The notes under the pieces: generated by a model
What the model saw: only the letters and a program-made list of their open reading frames with translations
Told to the model about the DNA's origin: nothing
Database searches by the model: none
Position numbers and translations under genes: made by a program
In this document: positions 38,676 through 47,267 of the stretch, piece after piece
Position numbering within the stretch: the stretch's first letter is position 1
Layout of the letters: every line of letters begins with the position of its first letter
Assembly: GCA_947626265.1 (NCBI GenBank)
Contig: CANQRM010000022.1
Span: forward strand, 1-49,954
Direction: 5' to 3'
DNA: 49,954 bases
From: an uncultured Oscillospiraceae bacterium
GTDB taxonomy: Bacteria > Bacillota > Clostridia > Oscillospirales > Oscillospiraceae

Positions 38676-41600
38676 CTACGCCGCGGCGGCATTGGCGTTG
38701 ATACGGTCGATGACGCGCCGGATACCGGCCCAGACGGCGAGGTCCGTGAACACCTCTACGATACTGCCCTGGTCGGTGAAAGGGGGATCCTGCAGCACGG
38801 ACAGGTCCTTCATGAGCCCGTTGTGGACGATGTATTCCACGATTTGGTTGACGAAATATATCTGCCGGCTGTCAAGATTCGTGCCCTCCAGGTACTCCGA
38901 GAAGGCGGCCTTGGCGGCGTTCATATCCAGGCCCACGACCTCCCGGACGAATTCGCCCAGGGGCTTGGAGCCGTATTCCGCTTCATAATCCTCTTTCGTG
39001 CCCACCTCGCTCCAGAGGATAGCCTCCAACTGCTTCACATCAGCCTCGGTCAGAGGCACGTTGCTCCGCAGCTTGGCGATGGCGGCGTTGTCCGGATGCT
39101 GCCGCACATAATACTCCGCCTTGGCCCGGTAGTTTTTCAGCTCATCGCTGTCCAGCTCCGCGTCCTTCCACTCCATGGAGAGTATCTCGTCGGCGAAATC
39201 GGTGTCGTAGTGCAAATGGGGTTTTGGTATATATTTTATCAGGTCACGCAGGCACCGGCGGATGTGCTCGAATTCGTTGATGCCAGCGGTATCCAGATAG
39301 TCCGTGTGCAGGATGCGGTCGACGAGCTCTGCCTGCATCATAATCTCCGGGATGTTGGCGACGCCGGCCACGGCTCTGACCTTTTTCATCAGGTCGCTCC
39401 GGGCGCGGGCATATTTCTTCCCGGCGAGATACGCAAGCTCTATGCCGTACATCAGCGCGTCGAAGCGCAGAGCCTTGGGGTCATCCTGCTCCGGCTCGAT
39501 CAGCGGCGCCAGCTCCTCGCCCATGAGCAGCGTGTCCTCATAGGTCAGCGCCTGGTAGTTCTTCTCCTCTGCGTACAGCTCCACATATTTCAGGTGCTGC
39601 CGCACGGCGAAGTTCTCCCGGTTCAGCTGCCGCACCTTTCCCGCCATATCCTCTACCAGCGAGGCGCGGAACGTCGTGAGCTCCGGCGTCTGATAGGCCA
39701 GATTCTGCAGTTTGAAGGCGATCTGGGCTTTCAGATGGAAAAGGGCGCCGGACAGGGCCAGCATATTTTTTGAGGGCCGGCTGCCGCCCATGCGGAAGAA
39801 CGCAAAGTTGCCGCAGAAGTCGAAGATGTAAAACCTGCTCTTGTCCTCGCCGTCTATGAGCCCCGGGCACAGCCGGGTGCCCCGGCCGATCATCTGCCAA
39901 AACTTGGCCTTGCTCATGACCTTCTTGAAGAACACCAGGTTCAACACCTCCGGCACGTCGATGCCGGTGTCCAGCATATCCACGGAGATGGCGATCTGGG
40001 GCAGCTTTTTTGGGTCGGAGAACTCGTCGATGGCGCTTTGGGCGTAGTTGATGTAGTTGTCGATGACCTTGGCGTAGCCTGTGAGATGGGGGTATTCCTT
40101 GCCGAATATCTCCAATATTTTTTCCGCGTGGGTGTGGTTCTTCGCAAAGATGATGGTCTTGCCGATTTTATTGCCGTAGTCGATCTTCAAGCCCTCCGTC
40201 ATAAGAACGTGCAGCACCTGGCGGATGGTGTCCTCGTTGAATACCCACTCGTTCAGGGCGGAGGCGGCGATGCGCTCGGGCAGCTCCCCGTTCTCGTCCA
40301 CAAAGGTCTCCTCATAGGCTAGCTTATCCTCCTCAGAGAGGTCGTCGTATACGATGCCCTCCCGGACAAACTTCTGCTCTGCCTCCACCGAAACGAAGTC
40401 CACGAGATATCCGTCCTTCACCGCCTGGGCCAGCTCATAGCCATAGGTAGGCACACCGCTCTCCAGCTCGAATATCTCATAGGTGTTCTTGTCAATGTCG
40501 TCTTTGGGCGTGGCGGTCAGGCCCACCAGCGGCGCGTCGAAGTATGTAAAGATGTCCTTGTACTTGTTGTAGATGGAGCGGTGTGCCTCATCGCATATGA
40601 CCAGGTCGAAGTGGCCGCAGGTGAACAGCTTACCCTCCTCGTCCCGGGCCGCGTCGATGCAGTTCATCATGGTCTGGTAGGTGGAGAACACGCCGTGGGC
40701 GGTGTAATTATCCTTCTCCTCGCAGAGGTTCGTAACGGAGAGGTCGGGCAGAAGGTTTACAAAGCTGCGCTTGGCCTGGGTGACCAGACTGCTGCGGTCG
40801 GCCAGGAAGAGGACGTTCTTTATCCAGCCCTGCTCCAGCAGCACCTTCACCAGAGCGATGACCGTCCGGGTCTTGCCGGAGCCGGTGGCCATGACCAGCA
40901 GGGCCTTGCGGCGGTTCTTCCGCCCAAAGGCGTCGCACACCGCCTTGACGGCGCCCTCTTGGTAGTAGCGCCCGGCGATGGCCTTGTCTACTATGATATT
41001 CTTCAGGCCGGAGCGCATGGACTGGAGGTTAAAGAGCTTTTCCAGGTCCCGCTTGGAGTAGATGGCCGCCACCTTCCGCTCAGGGTACTGGTTGTCCACG
41101 ATGCGGGTCTCGAAGCCGTTGGTGAGGAACACCACCGGCCGGCGGCCCTGCCTTTTCTCGATGATGTCCGCATAGAGTTTCGCCTGCTGGCGGCCCTTGG
41201 ACACATCCACGCAGGTGCGCTTTGCCTCGATGACCGCCAGCGCCCGGCCGTCGCTGCCGTAGAGCACATAGTCGGCATAGCCCACCTCGCTCTGGTTGGG
41301 CATGCCAAGCAGTTCCACCTCGTTCAGCCAGTCTCGGCCCTCGGTCCAGCCCGCGTCGGTGAGCATGGCGTCGATGTAGAGCTTGCGGGTCGTGTACTCG
41401 GACAGATCCAGAGGCTTGGGCACATAGGTCTGCTGCTGCTGGGCCCGGCGGGCGGACAGTTCCTCCTTCAGGGCCCGGTTCTCCTCCATGAGCTTTTCCA
41501 GGTCCGCCTCCACCTCCGGCGGGACGGTGGGCGCGGCCTGTGACTCCTGCCGGAGGAGCGAGGGGTCAAATGTGCGCTCGGCGTAATCCTCCGCGTAGCA

Positions 41601-41969
41601 ATAGGCCACGAAGTCCAGGAACACGAACAGGTTTTCCAGGCACAGCTCCGCCTGCTCCCGGCTGACCTTCCGGCCGCTGTGGGCGGCGTTGTTGCCAACT
41701 TTGCGGATGAAGTTCATCCGCCGCCAGATGTCCGCGCCCACAATGTCCCGGAAGTCCTCGGCGTTCATGAGGCTGACCAGCGTGTCCTGCCAGGGCTTGT
41801 CCAGGGCCTTGTCTACGGAGTACATCCACTTCACGGCGAACTCCATCGCCCTGCGGCAGTTGAGCACGCAGGCGTCCAGATCCATATGCAGCAGCTTCTC
41901 CGCCGACGCCGCCACCTCCCCGAAGGGGGCGAAATCGGCGTCAGAGAGGAGAAAATCAAAGTTGGTCAT
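38676..41969 (-). CDS. hsdR: type I restriction enzyme R subunit (EcoEI-like)
   Basis: 1097 residues. An N-terminal DUF4145-like helical domain (about 1-135; RRAMEFAVKWMYSVDKAL) is followed by a short coiled coil. The nuclease domain has ADYVLYGSDGRALAVIEAKRT (PD-(D/E)xK type). Helicase domains show VMATGSGKTRTVIALVKVLL, CDEAHRSIYNKY, VGLTATPKDD and MIGRGTRLCPGLIDGE, and the C-terminal part is EcoEI R-like. HsdR translocates and cuts unmodified DNA as part of R2M2S. AAGGAGG lies 8 nt before the ATG but is sealed in a perfect inverted repeat. The gene is GC-rich, in contrast to the DUF2806 and S genes just upstream. Confidence 0.95.
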   Translation of the reverse strand: MTNFDFLLSDADFAPFGEVAASAEKLLHMDLDACVLNCRRAMEFAVKWMYSVDKALDKPWQDTLVSLMNAEDFRDIVGADIWRRMNFIRKVGNNAAHSGRKVSREQAELCLENLFVFLDFVAYCYAEDYAERTFDPSLLRQESQAAPTVPPEVEADLEKLMEENRALKEELSARRAQQQQTYVPKPLDLSEYTTRKLYIDAMLTDAGWTEGRDWLNEVELLGMPNQSEVGYADYVLYGSDGRALAVIEAKRTCVDVSKGRQQAKLYADIIEKRQGRRPVVFLTNGFETRIVDNQYPERKVAAIYSKRDLEKLFNLQSMRSGLKNIIVDKAIAGRYYQEGAVKAVCDAFGRKNRRKALLVMATGSGKTRTVIALVKVLLEQGWIKNVLFLADRSSLVTQAKRSFVNLLPDLSVTNLCEEKDNYTAHGVFSTYQTMMNCIDAARDEEGKLFTCGHFDLVICDEAHRSIYNKYKDIFTYFDAPLVGLTATPKDDIDKNTYEIFELESGVPTYGYELAQAVKDGYLVDFVSVEAEQKFVREGIVYDDLSEEDKLAYEETFVDENGELPERIAASALNEWVFNEDTIRQVLHVLMTEGLKIDYGNKIGKTIIFAKNHTHAEKILEIFGKEYPHLTGYAKVIDNYINYAQSAIDEFSDPKKLPQIAISVDMLDTGIDVPEVLNLVFFKKVMSKAKFWQMIGRGTRLCPGLIDGEDKSRFYIFDFCGNFAFFRMGGSRPSKNMLALSGALFHLKAQIAFKLQNLAYQTPELTTFRASLVEDMAGKVRQLNRENFAVRQHLKYVELYAEEKNYQALTYEDTLLMGEELAPLIEPEQDDPKALRFDALMYGIELAYLAGKKYARARSDLMKKVRAVAGVANIPEIMMQAELVDRILHTDYLDTAGINEFEHIRRCLRDLIKYIPKPHLHYDTDFADEILSMEWKDAELDSDELKNYRAKAEYYVRQHPDNAAIAKLRSNVPLTEADVKQLEAILWSEVGTKEDYEAEYGSKPLGEFVREVVGLDMNAAKAAFSEYLEGTNLDSRQIYFVNQIVEYIVHNGLMKDLSVLQDPPFTDQGSIVEVFTDLAVWAGIRRVIDRINANAAAA

Positions 41970-41984
41970 AGGAGGGCACCTCCT
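41970..41984 (-). promoter_or_regulatory. hairpin sequestering the hsdR ribosome binding site
   Basis: On the minus strand AGGAGG-TGC-CCTCCT directly precedes the hsdR ATG. The left arm is the Shine-Dalgarno sequence itself and the right arm ends one base before the start codon region. The stem would lower HsdR synthesis unless ribosomes finishing the DUF2806 gene, whose TAA overlaps it, open it. Confidence 0.55.
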
Positions 41985-42961
41985 TATGATTTTTGAAAAA
42001 CTTTTATGGGTTCGGATTCGTAACTAGTTGTAGTACCATGAATCGATTGGACCTTGTGTATAGATATATTAACGGGATACTTTGAAAAAAACTCTTCGGC
42101 TAAATTGATAACGTATTCTCTTCTTTCGCCAGTATCTATGATGCTTAATAATTCCATGCCGGCTGTGGTTAATGAGTAAACTCCGGGAGAAAAACTGATT
42201 TCATTATCACTAAGTCCTGATACTTTAATCAAATAGTCTTTACTGCGTATATTTACCTCTCTAAATGAAATGACTTTGTAGTTTAGAGCGATATGCTCAT
42301 TTGAAATAATCAAGCCGCAATCATCAAGCAATTGAATATTAGAATAGTAAACACTATGGCGCTTCAAAAAATCTTGATTAGATAGGATAAAGCCCAATTC
42401 TCCGGCCATCATCACAAGTGGGGCAACTTTTTGGAACACTTCTGCCTCTGCTCTAGAAAGGCTTTTAATAACTTCCAGCGTTCTTAAAGAAAAACTTCCG
42501 GGCTGCTTGATTTCTCCAGAAAGAATCTTGCTCCATATGAATTGCAGCTCTTCGGAACTTATATCTTTTGAAATGTCGAAGAATCGTGTTATCCAGTCAT
42601 CATCAACCGGCGCATCAGAAACAGGCTCATCACTAATTTGAGCGATTTCATTTGCAGCAAACTGAAGTACATTCTCTATGTTTTGCTCTCGGCGAATAGA
42701 GTCTGCAATTTGCCTCTGCTGTGCGCGGAAAGCAAGTGCTTCGGGAGTACGCTCACGAGCGTTTAGTTCTCCATTGATATAGACTATCTCCATATCTGGG
42801 TTATCACGAATAGTTTGCAGTTTCCTTTCATCTGCATATGCGTCTGCCTCAGCTTGTTTCTTTGTCCACCGCGGGCCTTTGATTCTTTGGATTATTTCCG
42901 CGAATTTGTTTGCTGCCTTGGCAGTTTCAGCGGTAGCTTCAATTAAAGATTCTGGATCCAT
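41984..42961 (-). CDS. DUF2806 domain-containing protein inside the type I RM operon
   Basis: 325 residues. The central part (WITRFFDISKDISSEELQFI then WSKILSGEIKQPGSFSLRTL) and the preceding FAANEIAQISDEPV segment are typical of DUF2806 proteins. The N-terminus is a charged helical stretch (KGPRWTKKQAEADAYADERK). No catalytic motif is visible. GAGGAG precedes the ATG at 42961. Base composition is strikingly AT-rich, like hsdS and unlike hsdM and hsdR. Its placement between S and R suggests an accessory or regulator of the restriction complex; the biochemical role is unknown. Confidence 0.75.
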   Translation of the reverse strand: MDPESLIEATAETAKAANKFAEIIQRIKGPRWTKKQAEADAYADERKLQTIRDNPDMEIVYINGELNARERTPEALAFRAQQRQIADSIRREQNIENVLQFAANEIAQISDEPVSDAPVDDDWITRFFDISKDISSEELQFIWSKILSGEIKQPGSFSLRTLEVIKSLSRAEAEVFQKVAPLVMMAGELGFILSNQDFLKRHSVYYSNIQLLDDCGLIISNEHIALNYKVISFREVNIRSKDYLIKVSGLSDNEISFSPGVYSLTTAGMELLSIIDTGERREYVINLAEEFFSKYPVNISIHKVQSIHGTTTSYESEPIKVFQKS

Positions 42962-42976
42962 ATGATTCTCCTCTCT

Positions 42977-44137
42977 TTATCCAAAATATTTCTGCATCAG
43001 GCTGTCGAAGAGCAGCTGGGCCTTATCCAGCGCGTTCTGTACGGCGGCTTTTGATTTTTCGACTTGGGAAACAAACGTGTAAAATGATTCTTGAATGTGA
43101 ATTGGTGGCAGAATAATATTGGTGTTAAGAATGCCGTCTTGACTGATTGTAGTCATTGTTGCTGTTTTTGCATGCCTGAGTACTTGGTGCCTATAGTAGT
43201 CAGTGGTGGTTAGTACTTGGATAAACTCTGGGACACAAATATCCGTGTTTAAAGGTACTCGAATCACATGACATTCAAAAACCGTGTTATTTGGCACATC
43301 CTTTGGAACAATAGATGCTTTCCCGATGCCTTCTGCTACGAGAGATGAACGGCAGAATAAGACATCTCCATATTGTAATTTTAATTTTTTGATGTTGTCA
43401 TCCGTTATATTTGTTTTCGGTAATCCATCACACTGAGAATACATGCGATTTACCACATTTGCAACGCCTAAAATAGAAGCATTTCCAGTGTTTGTATATT
43501 CTTCCCGTTTTGCAAAATACCCGTTTGAAGCTTTTTCTCTGATCACCTCGGAAAGTTGCACTTGTGGCCATTTCAGGGGGTTCTGTATCGGTTCCCCAAA
43601 CATCTCAACAAATCGGGCTTTGACGAGTTCGTCCAGCTTCACGAGTTGCTGCTTGTAAAGAAGAGTAAGCTTACTAATGCTATTTGTAACATCTACAATT
43701 TCCTGTTGTTTTACTAACGAGGGAAGAGGAATCTCTTTATTTAGCAAATCCTTAGTGCCCAGCCGAGGCATCTTTGCACCTGCGGTTTTTGATGATGCCC
43801 ATGTGGCAAAACAGTTTGAACGAAGATATATAGCTAAGTACTCTCTAGTAATAATATCAACATTTGGACGTAACGGCAACATCTCTGAAGTGGCGTATCC
43901 AGCCTGCAGAGGGAGCACTACCTTATTAAGGTTGGGACGTAGTTTAGAATATAAAACATTTCCGGTGTCAAATTGAATAATTGAACCGTTCAGTTCTTTC
44001 TTTGAAACATAGTTGTATGCAAGAATATTACCCGTCTTCTGCTCGACCATATCCAAATTCAACAACCACACCTGCTCGTTGGTATTCTCTAACGTGCTAG
44101 GCGAAACGGTTACAATATCTCCTAGCCTTGCCATCAC
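42977..44137 (-). CDS. hsdS: type I restriction-modification specificity subunit S
   Basis: 386 residues with the two target-recognition domains and the conserved spacer helices. TRD1 is about 1-135, followed by IPLPSLVKQQEIVDVTNSIS and VKARFVEMFGEP; TRD2 is about 180-330, then IILPPIHIQESFYTFVSQVE and AQLLFDSLMQKYFG. HsdS chooses the bipartite recognition sequence for M and R. The GTG at 44137 overlaps the hsdM stop; the adjacent ATG at 44134 is an equal alternative. It is AT-rich relative to hsdM, a common sign of recombined specificity genes. Confidence 0.93.
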   Translation of the reverse strand: MMARLGDIVTVSPSTLENTNEQVWLLNLDMVEQKTGNILAYNYVSKKELNGSIIQFDTGNVLYSKLRPNLNKVVLPLQAGYATSEMLPLRPNVDIITREYLAIYLRSNCFATWASSKTAGAKMPRLGTKDLLNKEIPLPSLVKQQEIVDVTNSISKLTLLYKQQLVKLDELVKARFVEMFGEPIQNPLKWPQVQLSEVIREKASNGYFAKREEYTNTGNASILGVANVVNRMYSQCDGLPKTNITDDNIKKLKLQYGDVLFCRSSLVAEGIGKASIVPKDVPNNTVFECHVIRVPLNTDICVPEFIQVLTTTDYYRHQVLRHAKTATMTTISQDGILNTNIILPPIHIQESFYTFVSQVEKSKAAVQNALDKAQLLFDSLMQKYFG

Positions 44138-45630
44138 AACATCGCCTCCAGCTCATCCATCGTCCTGCCGACCTCGGCTTCCAGCGCCCGCAGCTCCGCC
44201 ATGATCTCGCTTGTGGGCGGGTACTCCACGGGGACATACTCGGTCTTTTTGTACTTGTTGATGGAGAGGTCATAGTCGTTCCCGGCGATCTCATCCCTGG
44301 GGACCAGGAAGCTTTGGTCCGTGCGGGCGCGGGACGCCTCCGCAGCCAGATCATGGAACCGGGCCACGACATCGGGGATGTCGTTTTCCTTGGTGGGCGT
44401 GCGCTTGTCATCCAGGCTGAACCCGTCGGCCCGCATGTCGTAAAACCATACCTTATCCGTGCCGCCGTGGCCGGTCTTGGTGAATACCAGCACGGCGGTG
44501 GACACGCCGGCATAGGGCTTGAATACCCCGGAGGGCATGGATACCACGGCCTCCAGGCGGTTGTTCTCAATGAGCTCTTTACGAATGGCCCTGTGGGCGG
44601 TGGAGGAGCCGAACAGCACCCCGTCCGGGACGATGCAGGCGCAGCGGCCGCCTACCTTCAGCATCCGCAGAAACAGCGCCAAAAACAGCAGCTCCGTCTT
44701 TTTCGTCTTGCAGACCTTTAAGAGGTCCGCGCTGACGATGTCTGCGTCCAGGCTGCCCTTGAAGGGGGGATTGGCCAGGATGAGGGAATACTTCTCCCGG
44801 TCCGGGTTCTGGTCGCTGAGGCTGTCCCGGTACTCGATGAAGGGGTTGTCCACGCCGTGGGTCATCATGTTCATGGCGCCGATGCGGAGCATGGTCCGGT
44901 CCATGTCGTAGCCGTGGAACATGTGGTTCATGTAGTGGTCCATATGTCGGCGGTCAAAAAACACGTCCGCCTTGCGGTTTTCCTTCAGGTAGTCGCTGAC
45001 GGCCACCAGGAACCCGGAGGTGCCGCAGGCCGGGTCGCAGACCGTGTCGTCCGGCTCGGGCCGGAGCATGTCCACCATCATGCGGATGATGTGCCGGGGT
45101 GTACGGAACTGGCCGTTGACGCCGGCAGTGGAGAGCCTGGACAGGAGATATTCATACACGTCGCCCCGCACGTCGGCGGACTGGACCTGTTCCATCTGGG
45201 CATAAATGCCATCCATGGCCGTGACCACCTTGTCCAGGATCAGCGGCGTGGGCAGCTTGAAGATGGCGTCGGACATATACTTGGAATAGGCGCTCTCCTT
45301 GTCCCCGTGCAGCTCCTTGATGAAGGGAAACACCCATTCCTGAACGACGGAGTACATCTGCGCCGCAGGGAAATCGTGGAACGTGCTCCATTTGAGCTGG
45401 CTGCCGTCGATGGTGCGGCCGCCCAGATGTACCTCCGGGGGGAACATGCTCTCATAGGGCAGGCCCAGCATGGCGCTCTCCAAAGACCGGCGCCTGTCCG
45501 CCTCGTCAAGGTCGTGGATGAACATGAGGTAGGTCATCTGTTCGATCACGTCCAGGGGGTTGGTGAGCCCGCCGGTCCAGAATATCTCCCAGAGGCTGTC
45601 GATTTTGTTTTTCAGCTCGCCTGTTACCAT
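44134..45630 (-). CDS. hsdM: type I restriction-modification N6-adenine methyltransferase subunit M
   Basis: 498 residues. An N-terminal helical HsdM_N domain (LWEIFWTGGLTNPLDVIEQM) precedes the methyltransferase, with SAM-binding motif I DPACGTSGFLVAV and catalytic motif IV LILANPPFKG. GQFRTPRHIIRMMVDML is the typical HsdM lead-in. It methylates adenine in the sequence defined by HsdS. GGGAGAGAG lies upstream inside the end of fic, whose stop is one base from this start, so the two are cotranscribed. Confidence 0.96.
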   Translation of the reverse strand: MVTGELKNKIDSLWEIFWTGGLTNPLDVIEQMTYLMFIHDLDEADRRRSLESAMLGLPYESMFPPEVHLGGRTIDGSQLKWSTFHDFPAAQMYSVVQEWVFPFIKELHGDKESAYSKYMSDAIFKLPTPLILDKVVTAMDGIYAQMEQVQSADVRGDVYEYLLSRLSTAGVNGQFRTPRHIIRMMVDMLRPEPDDTVCDPACGTSGFLVAVSDYLKENRKADVFFDRRHMDHYMNHMFHGYDMDRTMLRIGAMNMMTHGVDNPFIEYRDSLSDQNPDREKYSLILANPPFKGSLDADIVSADLLKVCKTKKTELLFLALFLRMLKVGGRCACIVPDGVLFGSSTAHRAIRKELIENNRLEAVVSMPSGVFKPYAGVSTAVLVFTKTGHGGTDKVWFYDMRADGFSLDDKRTPTKENDIPDVVARFHDLAAEASRARTDQSFLVPRDEIAGNDYDLSINKYKKTEYVPVEYPPTSEIMAELRALEAEVGRTMDELEAML

Positions 45631-45631
45631 G

Positions 45632-46690
45632 TCAATCTCTCTCCCTGTTCCATGTGTATGCGGTGTAGCGCCCGCCGCCCAGCTTGATGACCTGGCCGGA
45701 CTTTACCAGCTCGTTCAGCGCCCGCTGCACCGTGATCTGAGCGACGTCCGGGCATTTTATCATGATCTCTGCCTTTGTGATCTTTCCCAGCGTCCCCTTG
45801 ATGACCTCCCGCACCCGGTCGGGCTTGGACAGTTCCGGGTCGGTCAAAAGCTGCGCCCGGTCGTTGAACTCCCGATAGGCCGCAGCCACCACGCCCAGCA
45901 TATACCGGGCAAAGGGGGCGTAATCGTTGGCCTCCTCATGCCAGCGGTCAGAGCTCTCCTGCAGCACCTCGTAATAGGTCTCCTTGGATGTCTCAATGAG
46001 CCGCTCGATGGAGATATATCTTCCTACTGCATAGCCGGCCCGGTAGAGGAGCAGCAGTGTCAGCAGCCTGCTCATACGGCCGTTGCCGTCGTTGAAGGGG
46101 TGGATGCAGAGAAAGTCCAGGATAAACATGGGCATGAGCAGCAGCGGGTCCAGGGCCGGGTCCCGCAGGGCCTCGTCGTATGCCGCGCACAGCCGGTCCG
46201 TGGCCTCTGAGGCCTCCCACGCGGGGACGGGCTGGAAACGCACCGCCTTGTTCCCATCGGCGTCCATTTCCTCAATGATGTTATCGGAATTCTTATAGTG
46301 CCCGCCGATGGAGAGACCGCTGTATTTATAGAGATCCCGGTGGAGCTGCAAAATGACAGAGGGCCGGAGGGGGATATAGTCGTGACTTTCGTGGATGGTA
46401 GCCAGAACATCCCGATATCCGGCGATCTCCTTTTCGCCGCGGGTCTTGGGCATGGTTTTCTCCCGCACGATCTTCTTCAGCCGCTCGTCCGACGTGTAGA
46501 TGCCCTCAATCTTGTTGGATGCCTCGGTGCTCTGGATCTTGGCGATCTCCACTAGTTGGGTGAGCGTGTCCTCTTTGGTTCCCATGAGTTTGGCTTGTTC
46601 GCCCTTGAACTCGTGGATCTGGGACAGCAGCGCCACGATGTCGGGGACGAGAAGGGCGTCATATTTGCTTATAAAGTCGTAATTACGCAT
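45632..46690 (-). CDS. Fic family protein (predicted AMP transferase) leading the RM operon
   Basis: 352 residues. The Fic active-site motif is HPFNDGNGRMSRLL (His 197 to Arg 205), and an N-terminal inhibitory-helix motif S58-x-x-x-E62-G63 is present in EASNKIEGIY, so it is a self-inhibited class II Fic. The C-terminus (about 285-352) is a winged helix-like domain (KITKAEIMIKCPDVAQITVQ, ALNELVKSGQVIKL). Such proteins transfer AMP to target proteins in the cytoplasm, and the wHTH may bind the repeated boxes around its own promoter. It is the first gene of the restriction operon; AGGTGA precedes the ATG. Confidence 0.9.
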   Translation of the reverse strand: MRNYDFISKYDALLVPDIVALLSQIHEFKGEQAKLMGTKEDTLTQLVEIAKIQSTEASNKIEGIYTSDERLKKIVREKTMPKTRGEKEIAGYRDVLATIHESHDYIPLRPSVILQLHRDLYKYSGLSIGGHYKNSDNIIEEMDADGNKAVRFQPVPAWEASEATDRLCAAYDEALRDPALDPLLLMPMFILDFLCIHPFNDGNGRMSRLLTLLLLYRAGYAVGRYISIERLIETSKETYYEVLQESSDRWHEEANDYAPFARYMLGVVAAAYREFNDRAQLLTDPELSKPDRVREVIKGTLGKITKAEIMIKCPDVAQITVQRALNELVKSGQVIKLGGGRYTAYTWNRERD

Positions 46691-46705
46691 AGAATCACCT
46701 GGATC

Positions 46706-46791
46706 GAAGATAATGTTGCAAATTGATTATACGACCATAGATATATATTCGTCAACAGTTAATTACATCATTTTTGAAGATAATGATGCAA
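46706..46791 (-). promoter_or_regulatory. fic-hsd operon promoter flanked by repeated boxes
   Basis: Minus-strand promoter: TTGACG (46750-46755), 18 nt, TATAAT (46726-46731). Two 16-bp direct repeats differing at one base flank it: GAAGATAATGTTGCAA (46706-46721, over the predicted transcription start) and GAAGATAATGATGCAA (46776-46791, upstream of the -35). The second is also part of an inverted repeat (CATCATT/AATGATG). This is a typical operator layout for autoregulation. Confidence 0.7.
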
Positions 46792-46811
46792 TTAAACGTC
46801 TCAAAAAGTTA

Positions 46812-46865
46812 AGAGCCGCCGGATGACCGGCAGATCTATTCATTAGACGTATATCACCTGCTCAT
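46812..46865. repeat. right copy of the 54-bp imperfect direct repeat
   Basis: Pairs with 36374-36427 (42 of 54 identical, no gaps). It includes a degenerate terminator hairpin (GCCGG-ATGA-CCGGC) and the last seven codons of tnpV. Confidence 0.8.
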
Positions 46866-47220
46866 ACACGATCTCCTCTGCGCGGTGGCGGATGCTGTTC
46901 ATGCGCTGCACCCACTGCATTTGGTCTGTGGCTTTTAGCGCTTCCGTTACCTGTTCCTGCTCTGCCGTCTGGGTCACTAGCTGAAAGAGGAGAGAGCGGG
47001 CTTGCTCGTCTACTGCCGCCAGGTGTCTGTTCAGTTGGCAGGTGGTGAGAAGATAGGAGTAGGTGCCGCGCCGGTGCTGCTGCAGGAACTGCAGGCGGCG
47101 CCGGCCCCACGCCCCTATGGGCTTTTCTTCTTCGGCTGGTAGTGTTCTGTCCGGGACATAGTAGTCCTCCTGGAGCGTGTAGATGGTGCCGGTCTGTTCG
47201 TCAACATAGTGCTTTTTCAT
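46843..47220 (-). CDS. tnpV: TnpV family transposon-encoded protein
   Basis: 125 residues. The pattern MKKHYVDEQTGTIYTLQEDY, LPAEEEKPIGAWGRRRLQFL, RGTYSYLLTTCQLNRHL and a C-terminal IVYEQVIYV matches the TnpV proteins known from the Tn4451-type mobilisable elements of Clostridia. Their role is not established, possibly accessory to excision. The ATG at 47220 gives the family-typical start; sequence further upstream in frame is the multi-hairpin element and is not expected to be coding. It marks the accessory segment as mobile-element DNA. Confidence 0.85.
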   Translation of the reverse strand: MKKHYVDEQTGTIYTLQEDYYVPDRTLPAEEEKPIGAWGRRRLQFLQQHRRGTYSYLLTTCQLNRHLAAVDEQARSLLFQLVTQTAEQEQVTEALKATDQMQWVQRMNSIRHRAEEIVYEQVIYV

Positions 47221-47267
47221 GTTCTTATCCGTCCTTTCAAAATCGATGTAGACTTGACTGCTATATA

